NCBI GenBank assembly: GCA_034431315.1
Contig: DAOUDK010000050.1
Span: 1-30,025 of the forward strand
Origin: JAUWOY01 sp034431315
Lineage (GTDB): Bacteria > Chloroflexota > Anaerolineae > VGOG01
DNA length: 30,025 nt
Reading direction: 5' to 3'
Part shown: piece after piece, positions 1-7,669 of the stretch
Layout: each line of letters starts with the position of its first letter
Position numbering within the stretch: the stretch's first letter is position 1
Made by a program: the position numbers and the translations under genes
Notes under the pieces: model-generated
The model's input: only the letters and a program-made list of their open reading frames with translations
Database searches by the model: none
Told to the model about the DNA's origin: nothing

Positions 1-110
1 GAAACCTTTCCCTGAGACGCACAAAACCGACGCCACTCCCAACCTATGGGCTCACTTGACAATCTCTGCGAATGGAGAAGGAAGTGGTGGTAAATGAGAG
101 CAACTGCACC

Positions 111-3100
111 CTAATCAAATCGCCAGGTCTGTCCGTTCAGATCGTGGATGACATCGATCAGCCCCAGGTCGTTGTAGTCGTAAGTGGCCGAACGGTTGTC
201 GGGCAGGGTCACGCCGGTGAGCAGGCCGCGGCCATCATAATCGTAGGCCGTAGTACGGCCGAGTGGGTCGGTGATGGCGGTGACGCGGCTCATCTCGTCG
301 CGGACGTAGGTGGTGGTATGGTCCAAGGGGTCAGTGATCGCCGTGGTGTTGCCGAGCGAATCGAGGCTATAGGTGGTGACGAATCCCTGGGGAGTGGTCC
401 TCGAGACGACCACTCCTTCTTCGGTGTGGTCGGTCTGCCAGACCTTGCCGGCCGGATCGGTGGTCTGGTTGAGCCAGTCCCGGGGATCGTACACGTTGGT
501 GATGGTGTTGCCATTGGGATCGGTGATTGACTCCAGGCGGTTCATCTCGTCGTAAGTCTCCGTGGAGGTATTCCCCCGCCGGTCTGTTGTCTGCCAGACC
601 AGGTCCATGGCGTTGAACGCGTATGCAGTCTGCTTCCCATAGGCGTCAAAGACGTACTGCAGGTTACCGTTGGGATCGTACTGGTAGGTGGTGTTGTTGT
701 TTCGTTCGTCGGTGAGTACCGTCACCCGGTCGTTCAGGTTGTAAGCGGTGTGGGTGGCGTTTCCGTCGGGATGGGTCACCTGGTTTTGCCGCAGGTAGGC
801 GTCGTAGCCGTGGGTGGTGACGCCCAGATCTGAGTCGGTGCTGGAAGCCAGGGTGCCGTCGGGATTGTAGACATATTCTGTCACACCGTTGGCCGGATTG
901 GTGAGGCGGACCACCTGCCCGCGATCGTTGTACTCGTAGGTCCAGGTTTCGCCGGCCTGGTCAGTGCGGGTTTCCATGTTGCCATGGGCATCGTAGGTAT
1001 AGCTTTCGGAACTTCCGTCGGGATAGTCCGCCCGCTCCACATAGTAGGAGGTGAAAGTGACGGTGTCGCTGTTGAGTAGATTGGTGCAGGTATGCTGCTG
1101 CGAGGTATAGGTGTAGTGGGTGGTATGCCCCTCGCTGTTGGTGACGGCGGCATATTCCCCGCTGGCGGGGTGGTAGTCGAAGGTGATGACGCTGCCCTCC
1201 CGGTCGGTGGCGGTGCGCAGGTGGTATTGGCCGTCGTAATCCATCGTCATGCGGTTGCCCAGAAAGTCCTCACGGGCAGTGGTCAACCCCCGATTGTCAA
1301 CATAGTACACAACGCGACCGCCGTCGGGGTGTACTTCCATATTGCGGTGACCGCTAAAGTAGAACGTCGTCGTATTGTTCAAGGCGTCAGTTTGGGTGAT
1401 CACCCGGCCCAGGGCATCGTAGATGTTGGTAGTCACTGTGTGCCCCCGGGGCGTCGTCACGGTGGTCAGGCGGTGCGCGTCGTCGTAGCCGTAGTGAGAG
1501 GCGTAACCCTCGGCGTCACGGAATGCCGTCAACTCGTCATCGGTGTATTCGAATGTGACGGTGCGGCCAGTTTGATCGCCCACCGACGTCAGCAGGTCGT
1601 TGGTGTAGGTGAACACCAGGGTCTGGTCCAGGGTGGCGTTGCCTATGGATTGGAGTTTGCCATCACCGTCGTAGGTATAGGTCAACGTGTTGCCGTTGGC
1701 ATCTATCCAGAAGCGGCCGCGGCCTTCGGCATCGTAAATCATGCAGGCAGCCCCCTGTTGCGCATAGGTGTAATCACCCTCCTGGACAAGCACATAGCGG
1801 ACACCCGGCGGCGGGTTGTTGCTGCCGTCGGCCAGACGGATGTATTCCAGACTGGTACCGCTCAGGTGCACCGTGATGGCATTGTCCAGGAGTTGATCCA
1901 TGGCCCACTTGGTTGCCAAATCGGCGGTCATCCAGCCCTGGATGTTCTCTTCGTTCGCCATCAGGTCGAGGATCACCTGGGCGTAGACGATGAGGGCCGC
2001 CGCGTCGGTGGGTTGGCGCTGCCCCAACCCGGAAGCATGGCTGCTGTGGCGGGCCAGGAGAAGGTCGTGGTTGTGCGTCCAGCCATAGCCCAGCGGTCCC
2101 AGGGCGTAGCTACTGCCACTGTTATAGGAACGGGAGAAGTTCAAACTCAGTAGGCCATCTGGCCCGGCTATCAGATCTCGCTTTCCGAAATGGAAGGCAC
2201 CGGTGACCATATCCACCGGGTCATCACTCTCCGGGGTCTCTGTCTCTTCCTTCTCGTCCGGGAGCAAGCCCATTTCTTCGAGTGTACTGAGCAGGGCATC
2301 GAGGAAAATCTCTATGATCCAGGAGACCCAGCCGCCGGCATAGCCGCCGCCGATCCACATCCCCATGTTGCTGCCCTTGTAGCCGATGTACCCGCTGCCG
2401 TACCATTGGTTCAGGTTGATGCCGCCATCCTCCGGCAGTACAAACGTGTAACCGTCGTAGATATGGTCCTCGATGAACGCCAGATCGGTGGGCCAGTAGT
2501 TCTTCAACAGGGGTTTCACCCAATTCCAGTTGTCGGCGTCGGCCAGGAAGGTCATGTTCCCCGCCTCGTTGTTGAGTTGGATGACCTTGATGCTGGAGAG
2601 CGCCTCCCGGTCGCTGCCCTGCATCTGTTCCAACATGCCATGCTCCAGGGCGCTGCCCATCATCCAGTATGCCCGGTGGGCGGTGAGGGCCGACGCGCCG
2701 CCGGATGATACGAACGACGTGATGCCCAGGGGCAGGTCAATAAAGTACCCCTCTTCCTGGCCCATCCGCCCCACCAGGTGATGTTGGATAAAGACCCCCT
2801 GTCCGAGTTGGCCCAACAGGTGAGCAAACAGATGGTCCTCGTAGCAATAGGTCAGCCCCATCAGCCACAACCCCTCGCCCCGCACCGCCTCGGAGGTCTC
2901 TGCCAGCCCGTCGTGGACGTACTGGTCGAGCAGGCGGCTGCGGCTGGCCATGAGATCGGGGGAGGCGGCGCCAAAGTCGTGGACGATGACATAGTCGGAG
3001 CCGCTTACCAGTTGCATGTCCCCCGATTGGTCGGCATAGGTCCCGCCGTTGGCCGCGTAAGGATGGTCCACGCTGAGGGTCAGGTCGTATAAACTTCCAG

Positions 3101-4280
3101 GGTATGTGACATTGCCGGTCGCGACGGCTGTGCCATCCACCCGCAGGACCGGCCTGTAATTGTCGGCTGCGTCGTAAAAGATGGACACCCGCTGCCCGGC
3201 GATCTGAAAGGTGTAAAAGGTGTGGTCAATGCCCTCGTAGCCCTCGTGCTCCACGCGCAGGGTGTGGCGGTAGGCGTCTGGGATCGTGGTGTAGGTGATC
3301 TCGTTCGTCACGTCGAGGGCGTAGGGCAGGCTGGTCGGATACGCGGACATTTCGGTGGCGACGATCTCGCGCCCGCCGATGACCTCCGCCAGGGTGGCAT
3401 CGGGCATGTTGTTTTGAATGTAGTTCACCAGGTTCATGCTGTATGCCGTCAGGTCGGCCCGTACGTTGGCCTCGTTCATGTTCTGGACGTAGATGGGGTC
3501 CACCGTGGCCCATGCCTGGGCGTGGTCCATGAATGCCCCTCGGTCATAGCCCATGGCGGTCTCCAGGTCTATGCCGCTGGTTTCGGCATATTCCTTCATG
3601 GCCGGGTCAAAGACGTAGGTCGGGCCGCCGATGGTCGCCTGCGCCCAGACGCGGGTGAGCCGGTAGCCGCCGGCTGCCACAGCGATGGGCACGCCACCGT
3701 AGGCGAAAACATAGGGGGCGCTTGCCTGGGTCGCGCCGACCCAGTTGGCCAGGCGGTCTGGGGCGTAGGTGACATTCCCCCTCACGTAGTCGGCGCTGTA
3801 GCCGGCGGCGCGCATCAGGGCGATAAAGAGAGAGGTCTGGTCCCAGTCGTTGCCCCGGCCGGCCAGCAACGTGGTCGTGGCGCCGTTCACCGAGCCAAAG
3901 GTGGGGATGTACTCGACGTGGTTGTGGACGTAATCAAAGATGAGTTTGGGGTCGTGCTCCAGGGCGCGGGCCAGGGCCTGGATCTCGGTGGTGGCCTCAG
4001 TCTCGGAGGCAGGGAGGGCGGCGATGTGGCGCGGTGCGGTTGCCGCTCGACGGGAAAGGATGCGCCGGGCCTCGGCGGGGGACACGGGGTCGGCCGTGCC
4101 CATGTGCCAGCCGGGGCCGAGGACCTCCGGCGGCGGAGACTGTCCCCTGACCGGTATCGCCGGGCTTGTGGTCCCCGCCAGCATGACGAGGACCAGGACT
4201 GTGGATAGGATGACTTGTGCTTTTTTCACCTTTCTCCTCCTCTCATGGTACTCTTGCCTCATAGGGCTTTTGTGTTTCAT
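111..4280 (-). CDS. Secreted RHS/YD-repeat protein with transglutaminase-like N-terminal domain
   Basis: This is a large exported protein of about 1,390 residues. A basic N-terminus and a hydrophobic segment (ILSTVLVLVMLAGTT) form a signal peptide. Residues about 105-260 resemble a bacterial transglutaminase-like fold (FDYVHNHVEYIP, then RGNDWDQTSLFIALMRAAGY, then YVFDPAMK). The catalytic Cys position reads Asp/Trp and the usual His reads Arg, so it is probably inactive. An RHS N-terminal DUF6531-like segment (DPVDMVTGAFHF) lies near residue 689, followed by many YD repeats (YDxxGxLxxxTD type) to the end. No RHS core or C-terminal toxin follows. The protein stops mid-repeat at a TAG, and nothing recognisable lies in the 110 bases beyond it. 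Start at 4280 is chosen because AGGAGG sits 7 nt upstream; ATG 4286 is only 1 nt from it. GTG 4229, with its own AGGAGG 6 nt upstream, would give a tighter signal peptide. It lies 39 nt downstream of the dockerin gene, probably in one operon. Confidence 0.85.
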   Translation of the reverse strand: MKHKSPMRQEYHERRRKVKKAQVILSTVLVLVMLAGTTSPAIPVRGQSPPPEVLGPGWHMGTADPVSPAEARRILSRRAATAPRHIAALPASETEATTEIQALARALEHDPKLIFDYVHNHVEYIPTFGSVNGATTTLLAGRGNDWDQTSLFIALMRAAGYSADYVRGNVTYAPDRLANWVGATQASAPYVFAYGGVPIAVAAGGYRLTRVWAQATIGGPTYVFDPAMKEYAETSGIDLETAMGYDRGAFMDHAQAWATVDPIYVQNMNEANVRADLTAYSMNLVNYIQNNMPDATLAEVIGGREIVATEMSAYPTSLPYALDVTNEITYTTIPDAYRHTLRVEHEGYEGIDHTFYTFQIAGQRVSIFYDAADNYRPVLRVDGTAVATGNVTYPGSLYDLTLSVDHPYAANGGTYADQSGDMQLVSGSDYVIVHDFGAASPDLMASRSRLLDQYVHDGLAETSEAVRGEGLWLMGLTYCYEDHLFAHLLGQLGQGVFIQHHLVGRMGQEEGYFIDLPLGITSFVSSGGASALTAHRAYWMMGSALEHGMLEQMQGSDREALSSIKVIQLNNEAGNMTFLADADNWNWVKPLLKNYWPTDLAFIEDHIYDGYTFVLPEDGGINLNQWYGSGYIGYKGSNMGMWIGGGYAGGWVSWIIEIFLDALLSTLEEMGLLPDEKEETETPESDDPVDMVTGAFHFGKRDLIAGPDGLLSLNFSRSYNSGSSYALGPLGYGWTHNHDLLLARHSSHASGLGQRQPTDAAALIVYAQVILDLMANEENIQGWMTADLATKWAMDQLLDNAITVHLSGTSLEYIRLADGSNNPPPGVRYVLVQEGDYTYAQQGAACMIYDAEGRGRFWIDANGNTLTYTYDGDGKLQSIGNATLDQTLVFTYTNDLLTSVGDQTGRTVTFEYTDDELTAFRDAEGYASHYGYDDAHRLTTVTTPRGHTVTTNIYDALGRVITQTDALNNTTTFYFSGHRNMEVHPDGGRVVYYVDNRGLTTAREDFLGNRMTMDYDGQYHLRTATDREGSVITFDYHPASGEYAAVTNSEGHTTHYTYTSQQHTCTNLLNSDTVTFTSYYVERADYPDGSSESYTYDAHGNMETRTDQAGETWTYEYNDRGQVVRLTNPANGVTEYVYNPDGTLASSTDSDLGVTTHGYDAYLRQNQVTHPDGNATHTAYNLNDRVTVLTDERNNNTTYQYDPNGNLQYVFDAYGKQTAYAFNAMDLVWQTTDRRGNTSTETYDEMNRLESITDPNGNTITNVYDPRDWLNQTTDPAGKVWQTDHTEEGVVVSRTTPQGFVTTYSLDSLGNTTAITDPLDHTTTYVRDEMSRVTAITDPLGRTTAYDYDGRGLLTGVTLPDNRSATYDYNDLGLIDVIHDLNGQTWRFD

Positions 4281-4319
4281 GATCATGCCTCCTTGTTGTT
4301 ACGTGGTTCAATCACTCCC

Positions 4320-4862
4320 TCACCCACAAGTCTCCCCCCAATGCACTACCACCATCATGATGTCCACGACGTCAATGTCGCCGTCGTGGTCCAGGTCGTA
4401 GTCAGCATCGTAGCAGACATCGCCGCTCTGGCAGCGCCAGCAGTTAGCCACCAGCATGATGTCGGCGACGTTCACTGTGCGATCCGGGTTGAAATCTACG
4501 GTGAGGGTGCAGCGCTGGAGCAGGTTGCCGGCATCGTCGTAGGTGTAGACGATGATCTTGCCGCCGCCGTAGTCCACGGCTACTAGCCGGCCGGCGTCGT
4601 CGTATGTGTAGGCGACGGTGCGGGGTTGAGCGGAGGTGCTGAGGCGCAGAGGTGCGGAGGTGCTCGCTTGCCCGTCCTGCCTGTCCGCAGCGGTTCGGGA
4701 GGGCTCCCGCGCTTGCGGCACCTCCACTTTGGTGCTTGCCTGTGGCTTGGCTTCCATGCTCGCCTTAGCCACGTCACTGACCACCAGTACAGCGGCTGTG
4801 AGCAAGGCTATGCCTATCAAGGTGGTAAACAACGTCCTGGGCAGGGTGTGTTTTCCGAGCAT
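4320..4862 (-). CDS. Small secreted YD-repeat protein with C-terminal type I dockerin
   Basis: This 180-residue protein has three visible parts. They are a signal peptide (residues about 1-35, TLFTTLIGIALLTAAVLVV), a low-complexity Ser/Thr/Pro/Ala linker, and two YD repeats (YTYDDAGRLVAVDYGGG and YTYDDAGNLLQ) followed by a type I dockerin. The dockerin has two Ca-binding loops (FNPDRTVNVADIMLVANCW and DLDHDGDIDVVDIMMVVVHW) and ends GETCG. Dockerins bind cohesin modules, so the protein is probably docked on a cell-surface scaffold encoded elsewhere. The linker is encoded by a degenerate direct repeat (GCGGAGGTGC-type, about 4630-4663) that looks like repeat DNA absorbed into the gene. ATG 4862 is chosen because AAGGAGGGAG lies directly upstream; extending the frame to 5099 would run through dispersed repeat DNA. 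The YD-plus-dockerin end looks like the tail one would expect on the neighbouring RHS protein, which lacks one. Confidence 0.8.
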   Translation of the reverse strand: MLGKHTLPRTLFTTLIGIALLTAAVLVVSDVAKASMEAKPQASTKVEVPQAREPSRTAADRQDGQASTSAPLRLSTSAQPRTVAYTYDDAGRLVAVDYGGGKIIVYTYDDAGNLLQRCTLTVDFNPDRTVNVADIMLVANCWRCQSGDVCYDADYDLDHDGDIDVVDIMMVVVHWGETCG

Positions 4863-4945
4863 TTTCTCCCTCCTTATGTTTTTGCTTGTGTTGCAGACAG
4901 ACTCGTGTCTGGTAGGAACATCATCCCCCCTGCTCCCTTGCCTGT

Positions 4946-5014
4946 CCTGAGCAGTTCGACGAAGTTTATCCTGAGCGAAGCCGAAGGGCTCACTATAAAC
5001 TCCGTCGAAGGGCT
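4946..5014. repeat. Composite of short dispersed repeats (TCCTGAGC/GTCGAAGG family)
   Basis: Several copies of short inverted motifs lie next to each other: TCCTGAGC-AGTTCGACGAAG, ATCCTGAGCGAAGCCGAAGG and CGTCGAAGGGCT. The same core, TCCTGAGCNNGTCGAAGG, recurs inside the aspartokinase and HAD genes (near 11776 and 14041). Apparent reading frames through this stretch are artefacts of the repeat. It separates the 76-aa gene from the dockerin gene and covers the last codons of the former. Confidence 0.7.
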
Positions 5015-5223
5015 CTCTTGCCGACGTGGGGCCTGGGCAGTTGGGCACGGATGAAGGCGAACAACGCTTCCAACGAGGCAAAGTATTCCTGTTCCCCACC
5101 GGGGATGTGCTCGACCTGAACCAGCCACTCTCGGTCGGCGGCTGGCGGCTCGACCGAACGTGCCGGGAACTCGCGCCACAGGCGGATCAGGAACGAGGTG
5201 TACTCCAGGTTTGACGTTTTCAT
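4993..5223 (-). CDS. Small conserved-looking hypothetical protein (76 aa)
   Basis: This acidic, soluble 76-residue protein has no signal or membrane segment. The pattern SFLIRLWRE...WLVQVEHIPGGEQEYFASLEALFAFIRAQL resembles small Chloroflexota proteins of unknown function that combine a short beta region with a helix after FASLEALF. I do not know its function. The start is supported by a good promoter whose predicted start point coincides with the ATG (a leaderless transcript); there is no separate Shine-Dalgarno. The last residues (about GKRALRRSL) are encoded by dispersed repeat DNA, so the native C-terminus has probably been replaced. Confidence 0.6.
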   Translation of the reverse strand: MKTSNLEYTSFLIRLWREFPARSVEPPAADREWLVQVEHIPGGEQEYFASLEALFAFIRAQLPRPHVGKRALRRSL

Positions 5224-5229
5224 ACCTGA

Positions 5230-5257
5230 AGTATACCAGAAAAACAGGCGTTTGTCA
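5230..5257 (-). promoter_or_regulatory. Sigma70-type promoter of the 76-aa gene, predicted leaderless
   Basis: On the minus strand TGACAA (5257-5252) is separated by 16 nt from TATACT (5235-5230). Only 6 nt (TCAGGT) lie between the -10 element and the ATG at 5223. A start point 6-8 nt after the -10 would fall on or next to the start codon, predicting a leaderless mRNA. Confidence 0.55.
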
Positions 5258-5264
5258 TGTGTCC

Positions 5265-5323
5265 CCGGTCACGTTTTTGTCACGATTTTTCGGGCCGGAA
5301 AACCGTGACTCGACCGTGACCGG
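5265..5323. repeat. Nested 59-bp palindrome with repeated GTCACG/CGTGAC half-sites
   Basis: The outer arms CCGGTCACG (5265-5273) and CGTGACCGG (5315-5323) are perfectly complementary. Inside them GTCACG (5279-5284) pairs with CGTGAC (5304-5309). The spacers are TTTTT on one side and TCGAC on the other. The structure lies just upstream of the -35 box of the 76-aa gene, so it could be a double operator. It could also be a stable hairpin repeat. Confidence 0.65.
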
Positions 5324-5361
5324 TCATGGGAGGCATGATGTGGGGTGCTGTGGGATCGGAA

Positions 5362-5624
5362 ATATAACAACGAATCCAAGGATTCATCGAATAGAATTCG
5401 GTCAATCCGCCTGATTCGTTGTCATATCGTCATATCCGCACCGTCTCGATCTCCAGGCTTGGCGCGTGGAAATTGGCAATGAGCCATTCTCCCAACCCTC
5501 TTCCGAAAGGTCGAAGTAGCGCAGTTCGTTGTAGACATCATAGAGGGCACCTTGTACAGTGTAGCTGAGTTCAGGGTAGATGATCTTGGTCATATTCGAT
5601 TAATCCTTTGATTCGTTGTCATAT
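5362..5624. mobile_element. 263-bp element with 31-bp terminal inverted repeats enclosing a GxxExxY remnant
   Basis: The left end (5362-5392) and the reverse complement of the right end (5594-5624) match at 28 of 31 positions, with the core ACAACGAATC-N-AAGGATT-N-ATCGAAT. A further partial copy, GATTCGTTGTCATAT, lies inside at 5413-5427. No transposase is encoded. The only content is a collapsed GxxExxY reading frame whose ATG directly abuts the right-hand repeat. The right-hand repeat also supplies the stop codon of the histidine kinase gene. The layout fits a non-autonomous MITE-like element. Confidence 0.65.
5402..5593 (-). pseudogene. GxxExxY family gene, internally deleted and frameshifted
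   Basis: The first 36 or so codons read as the start of a GxxExxY-family protein (MTKIIYPELSYTVQGALYDV followed by YNELRYFDLSEEGWEN). Members of this family are normally about 125 residues. After that the frame runs into unrelated sequence and stops at 5402. In another minus-strand frame the DNA between about 5430 and 5482 reads LIANFHAPSLEIETVRI and then stops, which fits the expected C-terminal end of the same family (a LxxNF..xSLxIxRxxI tail). The middle two thirds are therefore missing and the ends are joined out of frame. GxxExxY proteins are common in mobile contexts and their function is poorly known. The remnant lies wholly inside the inverted-repeat element. Confidence 0.6.
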
Positions 5625-6854
5625 TTGGGGCATCGGCAAGCTCATCTCCACCCGAAAGCCGCCCGCTTCGTCCGGCCCGGCGCGGAACTCGCCCCCCAGC
5701 GCCTCGGCGCGCTCGCGCAGGCCACGCAGGCCGTACCCTCCCTGCCCCCCCCCGGTCCCCCCCAACTTTGGGGGGGATGCCCGTAGGGCAGGGGGGGCGT
5801 TCTCCACGGACAAGGTCACCGCCTCCGGGCCGTAGTGCAACTGTAACGTCACCTGTTGCGCCGTCAGCGCGTGGCGCCGGACGTTGGTCAGCGCCTCTTG
5901 CGCGGCTCGGTAGAGGGGCACTGCCAGGCGGGGCGGCAGCGGCGCGACCTCCCCCTCAACCTGCCAGACAGTGCGGATCTGCGTGATCTGTTCAAAGTCG
6001 GCCACCAGGCCGGCGATGGCCTCGGGCAGCGAAAAGGTCTCCAGCGCGGCTGGGCGCAGCGCCTGTACAGCCCGGCGCACGTCGGCCAGACCCGCTTTGA
6101 CCAGCGCCCGGGCTTGCTCGGCGGTCTGCTGGCGTTGCTCGGTCTGGTCGGAAGGCAGTCGAACCAGCAGTTCCAGTTGGACGTCGAGGGCGGTCAGGGT
6201 GTGGCCCACGGTGTCGTGGATCTCGTGGGCCAGGCGAGCGCGCTCGCGGGTCACTGCCAGTTCCTCGGCCTGCGCCGCGTACTCACGCAGCTTGCGATTG
6301 GCTGCCTCCAACTCGGCGGCCAGCCGTTCCACCTCGGCGCGGGCCTGGCGTTCCCGCACAGCCACTTGTGTCACAAAGACCACGAACACGATGGCCGCCA
6401 GATAGCCGATGCCGGCCAGCAGCGCAGCCTCCCACCCGCCGCGCAACCCGTAGGAAGCACCCAGGGCCACGATGAGCAGCGCGCACACGGCCAGCATCCA
6501 ACGGCGCGGCAACACCTGCACGCTCAGGCCGGCCAGCGGCAGCATGATCAGGCCGGCGAGAAAAAAGCCGGCCGTCCAATACACGATCAACCCGGCCAGC
6601 GGAATCTCAACCGCGTAGAATACGGCCAGGACGAAGGGTGAACCCGTGCGAGCGTAAAACTCAAAGCCATAGATGCCCACCAGCAAATACACCCCACCCG
6701 CCGTGAGCAGAGCAACGATCTCGGACGGGGTGAATGGGTGCTGCGGGAAAGCGAATGTAGCGACGTACACGGCGACCACGGTGGCGACGAAGGACTTGCG
6801 GCCGGCGCGGATGTCTGGAGGAGATACTGTGTCCGTGGGCGTCACTTTATTCAT
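5619..6854 (-). CDS. NarL/DesK-type sensor histidine kinase
   Basis: This is a membrane histidine kinase that would phosphorylate the adjacent response regulator. Residues about 20-165 contain several hydrophobic membrane segments and no large extracellular sensor loop. A coiled-coil linker follows (about 166-205), then a HisKA_3 dimerisation domain with phospho-acceptor H213 (RLAHEIHDTVGH) and an HATPase domain with N324 (QEALTNVRRH). The usual ATP-lid Asp motif reads SVEN. It is followed by an unusual Pro/Gly insert (about residues 354-372) encoded by a C/G-rich palindromic repeat, before GLRGLRERAEALGG. The final codons (PQI-stop) come from the inverted repeat of the element downstream, so the natural end may be lost. 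No strong Shine-Dalgarno is visible; translation may be coupled to the regulator gene 26 nt upstream. Confidence 0.88.
   Translation of the reverse strand: MNKVTPTDTVSPPDIRAGRKSFVATVVAVYVATFAFPQHPFTPSEIVALLTAGGVYLLVGIYGFEFYARTGSPFVLAVFYAVEIPLAGLIVYWTAGFFLAGLIMLPLAGLSVQVLPRRWMLAVCALLIVALGASYGLRGGWEAALLAGIGYLAAIVFVVFVTQVAVRERQARAEVERLAAELEAANRKLREYAAQAEELAVTRERARLAHEIHDTVGHTLTALDVQLELLVRLPSDQTEQRQQTAEQARALVKAGLADVRRAVQALRPAALETFSLPEAIAGLVADFEQITQIRTVWQVEGEVAPLPPRLAVPLYRAAQEALTNVRRHALTAQQVTLQLHYGPEAVTLSVENAPPALRASPPKLGGTGGGQGGYGLRGLRERAEALGGEFRAGPDEAGGFRVEMSLPMPQI
5740..5793. repeat. C/G-run palindromic repeat inside the kinase gene
   Basis: A perfect 9-bp stem (CCCCCCCAA 5757-5765 with TTGGGGGGG 5768-5776) is nested in the inverted pair CCCTGCCC (5740-5747) and GGGCAGGG (5786-5793). 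It encodes the Pro/Gly-rich insert in the ATP-binding domain and keeps the reading frame open. Confidence 0.6.
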
Positions 6855-6892
6855 TGTTCATTGCCGCATTGTTCATTGTCTCATTGTTCATT
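6852..6892. repeat. Three exact 11-bp copies at 15-bp period across the regulator/kinase junction
   Basis: CATTGTTCATT occurs at 6852-6862, 6867-6877 and 6882-6892, an exact 15-bp period. The array covers the stop of the response regulator, the 26-nt gap and the start codon of the kinase. Each unit carries an ATG on the minus strand. The upstream ATG at 6869 is in frame with the kinase, but a TGA follows three codons later. Confidence 0.7.
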
Positions 6893-7525
6893 CAGCAATC
6901 CCCATTCCACCGCCAGGCGGACGGCATGGGTCCGATCGCGGGCACCCAATTTGCCCAGGATGTGGCTGACGTGGTTCTTGACCGTACCCTCCGCCAGGCA
7001 CAATCGTTCAGCGATTTCGGCATTGGAAGCACCCTCGGCCATCAACCGCAGCACCTCCCGCTCGCGCCGGGTCAACCGTTCGGTCAAGACCGGCTCCGCT
7101 TCCGGGCGGGTGGCGCGGCGGATCACCTTCCGGGTGACGGCCGGATCCAGGATGGAATCGCCAGCGTGGACGGCGCGGATGGCCGTGGCCAGGTGATCGG
7201 GGTCGGCGTTCTTGAGCAGGTAGCCGGAGGCGCCGGCTCGCAGCGATTCGAAGACGTACTCGTCGTCGAAGGTGGTCAACACGATCACGTGGGTACGCGG
7301 ATAACGGGCGCGGATCTCTCGCGTGGCAGCCACGCCGTTCATGCCCGGCATCCGCACGTCCATCAGCACCACGTCCGGCGCCTGTTCGGCGACCAGCGCC
7401 AGTGCCTCGCGTCCGTCGGCCGCCTTGCCCACCACCGTCAGGTCGGGCACCAGAGCCAGCAGCGAGGCCAGCCCTTCGCGGATGAGGGTTTGATCGTCTA
7501 CGATAGCGACGCGGATGTTGCTCAT
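6881..7525 (-). CDS. NarL/FixJ-family response regulator
   Basis: This is the DNA-binding partner of the downstream kinase. The receiver domain occupies about residues 4-120, with acidic pocket VAIVDD, phospho-acceptor Asp in VLMDVRMPG, conserved Thr in VLTTFDD and Lys in YLLKNA. A LuxR-type helix-turn-helix follows (LTRREREVLRLMAEGASNAE, then IAERL...TVKNHVSHILGKLGA). Full length is about 214 residues, normal for the family. ATG 7525 (MSNIRVAIVDD) fits the family start better than ATG 7534, which would add three residues; neither has a clear Shine-Dalgarno. A promoter (TTGACC-17-TAAAAT) about 130 nt upstream drives it, back-to-back with the promoter of the lipoprotein gene at 7793. Confidence 0.9.
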   Translation of the reverse strand: MSNIRVAIVDDQTLIREGLASLLALVPDLTVVGKAADGREALALVAEQAPDVVLMDVRMPGMNGVAATREIRARYPRTHVIVLTTFDDEYVFESLRAGASGYLLKNADPDHLATAIRAVHAGDSILDPAVTRKVIRRATRPEAEPVLTERLTRREREVLRLMAEGASNAEIAERLCLAEGTVKNHVSHILGKLGARDRTHAVRLAVEWGLLNEQ

Positions 7526-7669
7526 GGGTAGCATTCATTCGCACCAGGTAGGGCTATGCGGATTGGGGTGTCGTAAGAGAAGGATGCCTGGGGTCTCTCA
7601 GTAGGAATCTGAGCTTCTCGTCCACCCTTCGCTGAATATCCTTGGGGAGTGTGCGGTACGCTTGTTGTT

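Noticed and set aside
1092..2153. 353-residue plus-strand frame within the RHS gene
   Set aside because: Shadow frame. The minus strand carries the clear YD repeats and signal peptide.
111..4280. Polymorphic RHS toxin
   Set aside because: It lacks the RHS core and any C-terminal toxin domain, and no immunity gene is present downstream within the window.
4863..5099. N-terminal extension of the dockerin gene to 5099
   Set aside because: The extension reads through dispersed repeat DNA (FAQDKLRR-type translation). The strong Shine-Dalgarno supports 4862.
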